Shown: piece by piece, positions 1-8,290 of the stretch
Position numbering within the stretch: position 1 is the first letter of the stretch
How the letters are laid out: the number at the start of each line of letters is the position of its first letter
Assembly (NCBI GenBank): GCA_000997945.1
Contig: LCCP01000016.1
Location: forward strand, 1-42,690
Direction of reading: 5' to 3'
From: Parcubacteria group bacterium GW2011_GWC2_42_12
Lineage (GTDB): Bacteria; Patescibacteriota; Patescibacteriia; Patescibacteriales; GWC2-42-12
Length of the DNA stretch: 42,690 bases
The notes under the pieces: model-generated
Databases searched by the model: none
Told to the model about the DNA's origin: nothing
Seen by the model: only the letters and a program-made list of their open reading frames with translations
Position numbers and translations under genes: made by a program

Positions 1-27
1 AGAGATAATCAATAAATTAATCTCAAA

Positions 28-360
28 ATGATTTATCAGCATCAACAATTAGCGTCTGGACGCTGGGCAGAGCTAACATTTTTTGAACAGATGGCCAATA
101 TCGGCAGTGAAGTGGAACGGGCGATGCGCTGGAAAAGGACAGGCAACCAGAAATATTCCCAGTTGGCTTTTGAGCGAGCGCTGGAACTTTTGGATTTGAC
201 TATTTCTGACGGCAAGAATTTTAAGCGGCTTAGAGAAGTTATTAGAGTGAGGGAAATTTTGGCTGATTATTTCGCGTTTAATAATGATTATCACTCAACC
301 GATAAAAGCTGGAAAAATTATTTTTATTCTTTTAATTACGCCAGCCGGTTAGGTCGGTAG
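28..360 (+). CDS. conserved small helical protein of unknown function
   Basis: The product is 110 residues, predicted mostly alpha-helical, with no signal peptide or membrane segment. It opens MIYQHQQLASGRW and carries the stretch EQMANIGSEVERA, then an amphipathic helix around AFERALELLDLTI. I recall very similar short proteins with this opening in many Patescibacteria genomes, annotated only as hypothetical; that is memory, not a search. The start follows an AT-rich stretch without a Shine-Dalgarno sequence, as for most genes here. It stands about 55 nt before a BRO-N gene on the same strand, which suggests an accessory region. Function cannot be assigned. Confidence 0.75.
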   Translation: MIYQHQQLASGRWAELTFFEQMANIGSEVERAMRWKRTGNQKYSQLAFERALELLDLTISDGKNFKRLREVIRVREILADYFAFNNDYHSTDKSWKNYFYSFNYASRLGR

Positions 361-415
361 GGAATTTCCGGAATTACTAGAAAAATTTAAAATTATTTAG
401 CGATATAATAATTTT

Positions 416-1246
416 ATGAAGGAGGAAACTAAAATAGCGATTTTTAAGGGCAAGAAAATTAGAAAAGTTATTTATCATAATGAATGGTGGTTTTCGGTTG
501 TTGATGTGGTAGAGACCTTGACCGATAGCCCGACTCCAAAAACTTACTGGGCTAAGTTAAAAGATCGAGATAAAGAATTATCTCAACCGTTCCCGTTTTG
601 GGAACAGTTGAAATTATTAGCTTCAGACGGGAAAATGCGCGAAACCGACTGCGCCAACGCCGAAGGCCTTTTGCGCATTATCCAGTCCGTCCCATCTCCC
701 AAGGCCGAGCCGTTCAAGCGCTGGTTAGCCAAGGTCGGCTATGAACGAATACAAGAGATAGAGAACCCGGAGCTGGCAACCAAGAGAACCAGGACGCTGT
801 ATAAACTAAAAGGTTATTCGGAAGATTGGATAGAGAAACGAATGCGCGGCATTGCTATCCGCGAAGAGTTAACCGATGAATGGCAGAAGCGCGGAGTCAG
901 AGAACAAAAAGAATATGAAATCCTGACGGCGGAAATTTCTAAAGCCACTTTCGGCGTAACGCCCAGCCAATATAAGAAACATAAAAATCTTAAAAAAGAG
1001 AATCTGCGCGACCATATGGATGATTTTGAATTGATTTTTACCATGCTAGGTGAGAGATCAACCACTGAAATCCATCGAACGGAAGATTCTCAAGGAGTGC
1101 CGAAATTAAAAGCGGACGCTGACAGGGGCGGGAAGGTAGCCGGGAACGCCAGAAAAGAGCTGGAAAAAGAATTGGGTAGGTCGGTCGTTTCAAAGCGTAA
1201 TTTCAAAAAATTAAGTCAAGGCAAGAAGTCAATTATTAGTAGGTAA
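416..1246 (+). CDS. BRO-N domain protein (phage antirepressor-like)
   Basis: The product is 276 residues. The N-terminal part (about residues 5-120) matches the Bro-N fold: IAIFKGKKIRKVIYHNEWWF, then SVVDVVETLTDS and YWAKLKDRD, typical of prophage antirepressor and DinD-like proteins that bind DNA. The C-terminal half is basic and helical and resembles the extension of DinD-type proteins (EYEILTAEISKATFGV, then LGERSTTEIHRTED). The start is preceded by TTTT, and a GGAGG lies just inside the gene rather than upstream. BRO proteins are usually mobile or phage-derived, which fits the accessory nature of the first 2 kb. The role is probably transcriptional or stress-related, by family only. Confidence 0.8.
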   Translation: MKEETKIAIFKGKKIRKVIYHNEWWFSVVDVVETLTDSPTPKTYWAKLKDRDKELSQPFPFWEQLKLLASDGKMRETDCANAEGLLRIIQSVPSPKAEPFKRWLAKVGYERIQEIENPELATKRTRTLYKLKGYSEDWIEKRMRGIAIREELTDEWQKRGVREQKEYEILTAEISKATFGVTPSQYKKHKNLKKENLRDHMDDFELIFTMLGERSTTEIHRTEDSQGVPKLKADADRGGKVAGNARKELEKELGRSVVSKRNFKKLSQGKKSIISR

Positions 1247-1345
1247 TTTTTTGCCCAAATTAATAGAATCAGCTATAATTACATCATTAGTAGGCCATCA
1301 TCTATTTTTAATCTTTATGACCTCTAAAATATCAGCCGCGTTTAA

Positions 1346-2023
1346 GAGAGAGCTACTGATAACGCGGGGAATACCACGGATTCAAATTCGTTAACCTTCA
1401 GCGTCGGTTGCAGCAGCGGCAGTGTAATCTTTTTCCCTAAGCCAATTACTAAGATAGAATTATCTAAACCGGTTGCGCCGGCGGATAATACTAATAATCC
1501 CCCTAACCCCCTTTATCAAGGGGGCAAGAATCAGCCAATCTCCGCGACCGTGGAAATGATTTTGAATGAAGCCCTTCGGCTAGCCAAGGACAAGCCGATA
1601 ATCAGTCAAACTAATTTTATTAATAATGGTACACCGACCACTAAAATTCTGGGTTCAGGCGAAAGAGCAGGAGTGATTAAGAGTTTTGAGTCTGCTTTCG
1701 GCAAACCGCCGCAAACCGAAACCGACTGGAGCGATTGTTTAAAGATCGCCAGCGGCAGATGGCCAGGCCAGAAAAATACTAAGGCCGAAGCTAACGCCGA
1801 GGCGGCGTTTAAGAAAATATATTTAAGAAGCGCGAAGAGAAATAATTCTAACGATAATGCGGCCGTAACTATTATTTCTTACGGTCTAAGGCCGGCTAAG
1901 AGAAACCTCAATAGCGAGAAAGCGGCTATCAAAAGTTTTAGGGCGATTTACGGCTACGCGCCAAAATCTACGAGCGCTTGGGATATTGTTAGGGCGATAG
2001 CGTATTCGGGAGCGAGAAGATAG
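1346..2023 (+). pseudogene. 5'-truncated remnant of a surface/Ig-like repeat protein
   Basis: The ORF track begins at an internal ATG at 1550, but the same frame is open from 1346, just after a TAA. Translation from there gives ATDNAGNTTDSNSLTFSVG, which looks like the last strand of a bacterial Ig-like domain, then a Pro/Asn linker (PVAPADNTNNPPNPLYQGG), then a C-terminal region with two or three copies of a helical motif (AGVIKSFESAFGKPP, KAAIKSFRAIYGYAPKS). No start codon or upstream Ig domain remains in frame, so this is probably the tail of a large extracellular protein whose front was deleted. A shorter live gene starting at 1550 cannot be excluded. The PNPLYQGG piece is encoded by a dispersed palindrome also found inside enzymes in this window. 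Confidence 0.6.
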
Positions 2024-2081
2024 CAAAATTAGGCCAATTATATCCGCTTGACACAATTAAATTCAAATAATCAATGATTAG

Positions 2082-2113
2082 GTTCCTAATTCATTAGGAA
2101 TTAGGAACTTTTT
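2082..2113 (+). terminator. intrinsic terminator
   Basis: A perfect 9-bp stem (GTTCCTAAT / ATTAGGAAC) with a 9-nt loop is followed by a short T run. It lies after the surface-protein remnant. The rest of 2024-2257 shows no gene or convincing promoter. Confidence 0.65.
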
Positions 2114-2257
2114 ATGATATTATTGATTTATGGATCAAAAGACATCAGAAAAAATTATTGTCATCAGCGAGGTATAAAATAATTTGTTTTTTTCTAAATT
2201 TAAAAATGAAGAAATAAATTAGGCCATGATTAAAGCATAATCTATAGCTATGTGCTT

Positions 2258-4003
2258 ATGAAACTGATTAAGGAGGAAAAAATAAATAGAGAAATCAGCG
2301 GCTTGTTTGTATATGATTTTGTCCTTGTCAAAGATGGATTGTATTTAATAGAAATAATCGCCAGCGCCACAAGCTGGTGGCAGAATGTTAAAAGTTTAAG
2401 GTCTTTTTTTAAAGACAGCGACTTAGCTTTAATCTTGGATAAGATAGAAATTTCTACTTCAACTAGTGAGCTGACTGATGTCAGAGCGGCCTGGAACGGC
2501 AATGAATTGAAAGGTTTGTTAAAAACAGTAGTAATTATCGTTAAATTAAAAAAGGGCAAACATGTTTTGTCTTTTACGCCTGACCAGAAACCCTATTTAA
2601 AAAGTATCATGATTTCGCAGTTGGAAGAAACAGATAAGATAATTTATATTCCGGTAGATAATAATCCGGCGGAAAAAGGAGACGGCCGACCTTGGCTAAG
2701 CTTTGTTTTAATTAATTTATCAATTAAAGACATAGTTATTTTGGCTAAAGCGAGCAAGAAAGACAGAGATGACGACGATATAAAATTAATTATTGACGGC
2801 GAAACGCAAAAAAATGATCCGCCAACTGGCGAAAAAAAATCACATCAAGACTGGTATTGGTGCGGCAAAATTTTGAAAGGCCAGGAAAAAGAGTTTAAGA
2901 AAACCGTGGATTTTAATCATGGCATACACTATATTGATTTATGGGCGGATGAAACTCCGTTTTTGAAAAAAATTGAGATAGCTATAAATGAGGAAAGCGT
3001 AAAAGCGCCTACGGTTGATGATCCGGAATGGACCGGGGATTTTTACGATGACCCCGAACAAATGATTTTAGCCAGAGCAATTTTCGGCGAAGCCAGAAGT
3101 TTGTCGGAAAAAGGAAAAATCGCGGTGGGCTGGAGTATAAAAAATAGAGCGATAGACACAAGGTGGGGAGATAATTACCAAGATGTAATTTTGGAGCCAA
3201 AACAGTATAGCGCTTTTAACAAAAGCGATAAAAATTTGCCTTATGTGTATAATCCCTTTTTTGATAAAACGCAGATCGCGGCTTGGCATGAATGTTATAA
3301 AATTGCCGGTCAGGTTATAGCTGGTGAAGCCCAAGACCCAACCGACGGCGCTAATCATTATTATAGCGATTATATCGTTCCGCCCTATTGGACTAAAGAT
3401 AAAAAGGCTCATTTTAAGATAAAAATCGACAATACTTTATTTTATGACATTACAGGAAATAATCCAGGCGGGTTTATTAAATTATTCTCGTTTATATTGT
3501 TAATCGCGGTAATGGCGGCCGGTTTGTTGATGTTTCAACAGTTAAAAACGGAAGTAAAGGCGCAGGACGCGGCGCAAAATATTCAATACCGGGAATATTT
3601 TATCAATCCCAAAACTGAAGAAATAAATGTATTATATTTGAATGAACAAGGCGGTATTATAGGATCAAAACAATTAACCTCTGATCAATACAAAAAAAGT
3701 CATTTGGAGATTTTTTATGACAACAAAATGTTAGGCTATTTTCAGGATATTAATAAAGACGACGGAACAAAACCCGCAGAAAAGGATGAATATTATAAAA
3801 ATTACGTTAAATTGATGATTAAGCAAGGAGAAAATGAAACGGCTTATGAAGTTTATCGCGGCGATGTGCATACTTCTTCTTGGGAATGGCGAGATAATAA
3901 ACATGTAATTGTTTATTATGGCTGTGGCACCCATTGTCTATATTATTATGTGATTAATATCAATACCAAACAAACAGAAGACGAAGGGCAAATTTATGAA
4001 TAA
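2258..4003 (+). CDS. SleB/CwlJ-type cell-wall hydrolase fused to a membrane-anchored C-terminal domain
   Basis: I start at ATG 2258; the ORF track begins at the upstream GTG 2252. About residues 1-245 form two related beta-rich modules, each ending in a similar strand pattern (GKHVLSFTPDQKPYLKSIMI and GIHYIDLWADETPFLKKIEI), an internal duplication. Residues about 265-405 are a Hydrolase_2 (SleB/CwlJ) domain: MILARAIFGEARS, GKIAVGWSIKNRA, ANHYYSDYIVPPYW. This family cleaves peptidoglycan. A hydrophobic helix (about 412-430, LFSFILLIAVMAAGLLMF) follows, then about 150 residues of unknown beta-rich sequence with two cysteines. There is no N-terminal signal peptide. SleB proteins of this type normally end just after NTLFYD, so the TM plus tail looks like a fused second gene. 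Confidence 0.75.
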   Translation: MKLIKEEKINREISGLFVYDFVLVKDGLYLIEIIASATSWWQNVKSLRSFFKDSDLALILDKIEISTSTSELTDVRAAWNGNELKGLLKTVVIIVKLKKGKHVLSFTPDQKPYLKSIMISQLEETDKIIYIPVDNNPAEKGDGRPWLSFVLINLSIKDIVILAKASKKDRDDDDIKLIIDGETQKNDPPTGEKKSHQDWYWCGKILKGQEKEFKKTVDFNHGIHYIDLWADETPFLKKIEIAINEESVKAPTVDDPEWTGDFYDDPEQMILARAIFGEARSLSEKGKIAVGWSIKNRAIDTRWGDNYQDVILEPKQYSAFNKSDKNLPYVYNPFFDKTQIAAWHECYKIAGQVIAGEAQDPTDGANHYYSDYIVPPYWTKDKKAHFKIKIDNTLFYDITGNNPGGFIKLFSFILLIAVMAAGLLMFQQLKTEVKAQDAAQNIQYREYFINPKTEEINVLYLNEQGGIIGSKQLTSDQYKKSHLEIFYDNKMLGYFQDINKDDGTKPAEKDEYYKNYVKLMIKQGENETAYEVYRGDVHTSSWEWRDNKHVIVYYGCGTHCLYYYVININTKQTEDEGQIYE

Positions 4004-4048
4004 AGAGTATTTTAGACGAAGGGCAAATTTATGAATAAAGAGTATTTT
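3979..4048 (+). repeat. 35-bp tandem duplication across the stop codon of the SleB gene
   Basis: The unit beginning AGACGAAGGGCAAATTTATG occurs twice back to back with no mismatch that I can see (3979-4013, 4014-4048). The first copy contains the last codons and the TAA stop of the hydrolase gene. It looks like a recent slippage or replication duplication. Confidence 0.9.
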
Positions 4049-4125
4049 GTTCTCTTTGTAAGGGGAATAAAAGCTGAGTAAAAATACAGTAAAATTAAGT
4101 TATTTATAGCTACTGTTATAGCCAC

Positions 4126-4153
4126 TTGACATATATAATCTATCCTGTATAAT
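4126..4153 (+). promoter_or_regulatory. sigma70-type promoter P1 of the 23S-5S unit
   Basis: A perfect TTGACA (4126-4131) and a perfect TATAAT (4148-4153) are separated by 16 bp. The expected start site, near 4160, is just before the TTCACC palindrome. This is one of the best promoters in the window, as expected for rRNA. A weaker second candidate (TTAACA, 16 bp, TAAAGT, 4402-4429) precedes the next palindrome. Confidence 0.8.
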
Positions 4154-4162
4154 ACCAGTTAG

Positions 4163-4216
4163 TTCACCTCGTGAAATTGCTTCGCACCGCCATCTGGCGG
4201 ATTTCACGGGGTTAAT
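4163..4216 (+). repeat. TTCACC-type palindrome 1 (rRNA leader)
   Basis: The stem CCTCGTGAAAT / ATTTCACGGGG begins a few nucleotides after the predicted transcription start, flanked by TTCACC on the left and GGTTAA on the right. It belongs to a family with copies at 4435, 4571 and 36520 whose stems differ by compensatory changes. Confidence 0.75.
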
Positions 4217-4228
4217 CTTCCATACCAT

Positions 4229-4319
4229 ATGACAAATCAACTGTTTACCATTAAACTAACAAGCGGTTAAGCTCGGCCGATTTTAGGCCACTTTTTAAAC
4301 CGCTGATGGGCGGTTTTTT
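4229..4319 (+). promoter_or_regulatory. attenuator-like leader with 13-codon ORF and terminator
   Basis: A GC-rich stem AAACCGC / GCGGTTT (4297-4316) followed by a T run is an intrinsic terminator between the P1 promoter and the 23S gene. An upstream segment, AGCGGTTAA (4262-4270), can pair with TTAAACCGCT (4296-4305), which contains the 5' arm of the terminator. The structures are therefore mutually exclusive, with a GGCC/GGCC hairpin in the loop of the alternative. A small ORF (ATG 4229, ending TAA 4268-4270; MTNQLFTIKLTSG) ends exactly on the competing arm. The pairing is visible in the sequence; the regulatory reading is inference. It could instead be a separate roughly 160-nt RNA. Confidence 0.5.
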
Positions 4320-4434
4320 GTTTACTTTGAAAATCTCGTAACTCGCAATTTGTAACTCGCAACTGGGTTATGGATTATAAGCTATGAAATTAGCGCGGAC
4401 CTTAACAATTAGTCAAATAAAAATAAAGTAAAAG

Positions 4435-4505
4435 TTCACCCTGTCAAATTGTCCCGCTTAGCGGGACGAATTTTGCCGAAGGCAAAATTATTTGACAGGG
4501 TAAAT
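4435..4505 (+). repeat. TTCACC-type palindrome 2 (branched)
   Basis: The outer stem CCCTGTCAAAT / ATTTGACAGGG encloses two further perfect hairpins (GTCCCGC/GCGGGAC and TTTTGCC/GGCAAAA), giving a three-way junction. It is flanked by TTCACC and GGTAAAT like the other copies. Confidence 0.75.
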
Positions 4506-4570
4506 TAGAGAACTGAGCATCTTAAATAAGTAAACAAAAATAATCTCTGATAAGTAAGTTATTAGAGAGC

Positions 4571-4605
4571 GCCCCGGTTAAATATAAAAATTTAACGGGG
4601 TAAAC
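4571..4605 (+). repeat. TTCACC-type palindrome 3 (short)
   Basis: The stem CCCCGGTTAAAT / ATTTAACGGGG has a minimal loop and the right flank GGTAAAC, about 25 bp before the 23S gene. The left TTCACC flank is missing here. The remainder of 4004-4628 contains no gene; it also holds a GTAACTCGCAA-type low-complexity repeat near 4335-4365. Confidence 0.65.
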
Positions 4606-4863
4606 ACTTTTTTAAAACAAAAGTGTGGGAAAATCACATTAAGGGTATATGGTGAATGCCTTGACTCAAGAAGACGATGAAGGACGTAGCAGCCTGCGAT
4701 AAGCCTCGGTTAGGTGGCAAGCAACCTTTGATCCGAGGATTTCCGAATGGGGAAACCTATTCCGATTCATATCGGAATGTCCGCCAGCTGAATACATAGG
4801 TTGGTGAGACGACTACCCGGTGAACTGAAACATCTTAGTAGCCGGAGGAAAAGAAAATAATAT

Positions 4864-5026
4864 ACCGTGCAAAGCACGGAAATTCCAATAACCAAATCCC
4901 AAATTCCAAACAATATCTAAATTCAAAATACAAAATTCAAAAAATTTGTTGGGAAATTGTCAATTGAATGTTAGAATTTGTTTGTGATTTGGTGCTTGGG
5001 ATTTGGAATTTCCGCGCTCTGCGCGG
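4864..5026 (+). repeat. 23S insertion A (domain I hairpin)
   Basis: It sits where E. coli has AAATCAACCGAGATTCCCC. Terminal CCGTGC/GCACGG and CCGCGC/GCGCGG mini-hairpins flank a long imperfect inverted repeat of the type AAATCCCAAATTCC / GGGATTTGGAATTTCC. The sequence is very AT-rich and of low complexity. Whether it stays in the ribosome or is cut out as an intervening sequence cannot be told. Confidence 0.75.
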
Positions 5027-5090
5027 TCATTCCCCGAGTAGTGGCGAGCGAAAGGGGATCAGTCTAAACCTTTTAAACCGCGTTTAAGTT

Positions 5091-5223
5091 CGTGCCTCAC
5101 TAGCGTTCGGCACTCACTCAATTAAAAATTACGAATTATCAATTACGAATTAAAATTCTGAATTTAATCCGTAATTCGTAATTGTTAATTGATAATTGGA
5201 GTGCTGAACGGCAGCGAGGCACG
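5091..5223 (+). repeat. 23S insertion B (domain I hairpin)
   Basis: The outer arms CGTGCCTC / GAGGCACG and GTTCGGCACTC / GAGTGCTGAAC enclose inverted AATTACGAATTATCAATTACG-like low-complexity arms, which together form one long stem. This is an expansion relative to E. coli. Confidence 0.75.
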
Positions 5224-5484
5224 ACTTAGGCAGAAGGATCTAGGTCCAGATGTTTTTAAGGCGTTGTAAGATAGTTGTTGTTACTTCCTAGAAGAGTAAG
5301 GTAGAGGTTAAATAAAGTAACTTTCCTAGTTGAAGCGAGCTGGAAAGCTCCGCCAGAGCGGGTGATAGCCCCGTAAGCCAAAGGAGTTATTACTCTACGA
5401 TAACATTCTTAAGTACTGCGGGACTCGTGAAATCCCGTACGAAACCGGGTCGACTATGACCCAAGACTAAATACTTCTTGAGAT

Positions 5485-5521
<37 letters not shown>

Positions 5522-5580
5522 CATCCCGGTAAGGGAGATGAAATAGTATCTGAAACCATATACTTACAAAGAGTCGGAGC

Positions 5581-5844
5581 GGTGTTGCACATTGAATAGT
5601 ATTTATTTTGTATTGAATAGTGGTTTTGACATAAAGTCAGGTCCGTCAAATAGCAGAGAACGCGAGGATTTATCGCAAGCGATTGCGACTCAGGTCTCTC
5701 GTAGGGCTGCTTAGTCTGGGCAACCGGACAGGACGCATTGACACAAACAGTTGTGTCGAAACCATTAGGGGATGGACAGAATTCGCCATCCCCGCCCACT
5801 ATTCAATACAAAATATTCTTAAATAGTATTTAATGTGCAGCACC
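5581..5844 (+). repeat. 23S insertion C in helix 25 with a structured core
   Basis: The arms GGTGTTGCACATT / AATGTGCAGCACC and TATTGAATAGTGG / CCACTATTCAATA lie at helix 25, a classic site of intervening sequences. Between them is about 150 nt of balanced-composition sequence with its own pairings (GTCCG/CGGAC, AGAGA/TCTCT, GGGGATGG/CCATCCCC) that looks like a compact structured RNA rather than filler. Confidence 0.75.
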
Positions 5845-7078
5845 GTGACGGCGTGCCTATTGAGGAATGAGTCAACGAGTTTGCTGTATGTGGCTCACAT
5901 AATCTCGTTAAACGAGAGCATGTAAAGTGAAAGCGAGGGTTAATAGCCCGTCTCTTACTTTTTAGAAAGCAGGCCTTAAAAACCTTCTTTCTAAATTTTA
6001 AGAAAGTCGCATATACAAGACCCGAAGCCGGGTGATCTAGCCATGACCAGGTTGAACCCTCGAGAAATCGAGGGGGAGGACCGAACCCACGAGCCGTGCA
6101 AAACTCGGGGAAGAGTTGTGGTTAGCGGTGAAATTCCAATCGAACTCGGCAATAGCTGGTTCTCCTCGAAATAGCTTTTGGGCTAGCCTCGAGCGTTTCT
6201 TTCTGGGGGTAGAGCACTGAATGAGGATAGGTCGCAAGATACTGTTCTTAACCAAACTCCGAATACCAGAAAATTAAGCTCGGGAGTCAGACTATGGGCG
6301 CTAAGGTTCATCAGTCTAAAGGGAAACAGCCCTAATCGCAAGCTAAGGTCCCTAAATATATGCTAAGTGTGAAAGGCGGTGTTGCGACTGTAACAACTAG
6401 GAGGTTGGCTTAGAAGCAGCCATCCTTTAAAGAAAGCGTAACAGCTCACTAGTCAAGTTGCCGCGCGCCGAAAATTTATCGGGGCTAAGCATATTACCGA
6501 AGCTGCGGGTTTTCTGCCTTCGGGCAGAGAGCGGTAGAGGAGCGTTCTAAATCCGCTGAAGTTCACGCCGTGAGGCGGAGTGGAGGATTTAGAAGAGAGA
6601 ATGTTGACATGAGTAGCATAAAGGCAGGCGAAAACCCTGCCCACCAAAAATTCAAGGTTTCCTGGGCAACGCAAATCGACCCAGGGTTAGTCGGTCCTAA
6701 GACGAGGCCGGTGTAATGCCGGCGTAGCCGATGGATGAGCTGGTTAATATTCCAGCACTGCCGTAATCTTCCGATGGGGAGACGCGGTTTCAAAGTTTGA
6801 GCGTTTCTATGGTATGAGCGTTAATGGCGTTGGCAATAGATCCAGGCAAATCCGGATCAATGTTTTCCGATGTCGTTAAAAGACGAAGCCTCTGGTGGAG
6901 TCAATTCAAATGGCCAAACCGCCCAGAAAAACCTCTAGGGTCGCCGCAAGGCGAGTCGGATTATGGCAACCGTACCGCAAACCGACACAGGTGAATAAGT
7001 CGAGTAGACTAAGGTGTACGAGAGAACCTTCGTTAAGGAACTCGGCAAAATAGCGGTCGTAAGTTCGCAATAAGACTT

Positions 7079-7313
7079 GCCCCCACCATTTAGCTCTTTG
7101 AAGCAAAAAATTTGGTTGGGTCAAGCAAAAGTAAATACTGGTCCAGAAGTCTGGACGAAAACATATGGTAGATCGTTTGGGGTTTATGCGCCTACCTCCG
7201 TATAAGGAAATGAAGATACCCCGAAACAACAAAGAACTAGTTGTTTCCTATTTACTCAAGCTTGATCCAACCTTCTTTCCTCTTTGTTTAAAAGAGGGCT
7301 AAATGGTGGGGGC
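7079..7313 (+). repeat. 23S expansion D at helix 63 with a structured core
   Basis: The long arms GCCCCCACCATTTAGC / GCTAAATGGTGGGGGC and TTGGTTGGGTCAAGC / GCTTGATCCAA close a core with internal hairpins (TCCAGAAGTCTGGA, GGGGT/ACCCC, AGTAAATA/TATTTACT). Helix 63 is variable in bacteria, but here it is several times longer than in E. coli. Confidence 0.7.
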
Positions 7314-7430
7314 CGCAGCTAAAGAATTCAAGTGACTGTTTAACAAAAACACAGCTCCCTGCTAACTCTAACGAGGATGTATAGGGGGTGATGCCTGGCC
7401 AGTGTCCGAACGTTAAGGGGAGAAGTCATC

Positions 7431-7676
7431 GCGCTTCGCTAAGGCTCAGCGCTAAATTAAAAATTAAAAATTTAAAAATGAATTACCCCACCGCAAGCGG
7501 ATGGGGTTTCCGCTTATCTTATTATGTCAGAAAACCTTAGCGGTTTTCCGACACCTTTCCCTTGCAAGGTGATGGAGCTCGCTTCGCTCGCGATTTAATA
7601 AATCGTCGCGGAGCGACACCAAAATTTTACATTTTGATTTTTACATTTTACATTTAGCGGAGCGTTAGCGGAGCGC
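7431..7676 (+). repeat. 23S insertion E at helix 68 (composite repeats)
   Basis: Outer GCGCTTCGCTAAGGCTCAGCGC- and TTAGCGGAGCG-type sequences surround AT-rich arms (AAATTAAAAATTAAAAATTT and the ATTTTGATTTTTACATTTTA type) and several nested palindromes, including CTCGCTTCGCTCGCGATTTA / TAAATCGTCGCGGAGCGA. It looks like repeated insertion of small palindromes into one loop. Confidence 0.7.
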
Positions 7677-7744
7677 GGGCAGCTTTGATCCGAAGCGCGG
7701 ATGAACGCCGGCGATAACTATAATCGTCCTAAGGTAGCGAAATC

Positions 7745-7783
<39 letters not shown>

Positions 7784-8290
7784 AACTTGAATACTGTCTC
7801 AACGAAGGACTCGGTGAAATTGCAAGATGAGTAAAGATGCTCATTAACCATAGTTGGACGAAAAGACCCCGTGAAGCTTTACTATAGCTTGATATTGAGT
7901 TAGGGGCGCGCTTGTTCAGAATAGGTGGGAGTTCGCCGCAAGGCGGACGCCAGTGAGATACCACCCTTGTGTGCTTTTAATTCTAACCCTTGTCCGTGAA
8001 GCCGGACTGGGGACAGTATCTGGTGGGTAGTTTGTCTGGGGCGGATGCCTCCCAAAAGGTAACGGAGGCGTTTACAAAGGTTGGCTATCCCGGAATGGAA
8101 ACCCGGGAGATAGCGTAAAGGCACAAGCCAGCTTTACTGCGAGACCTACGAGTCAAGCAGTCGCGAAAGCGGAACTTAGTGATCCGACCGTGCGATATAG
8201 GACGGCGGAAGCTCATCGGATAAAAGCTACTCCGGGGATAACAGGCTAGTCTTGCCCAAGCGTCCACAGCGACGGCAAGGTTCGGCACCT

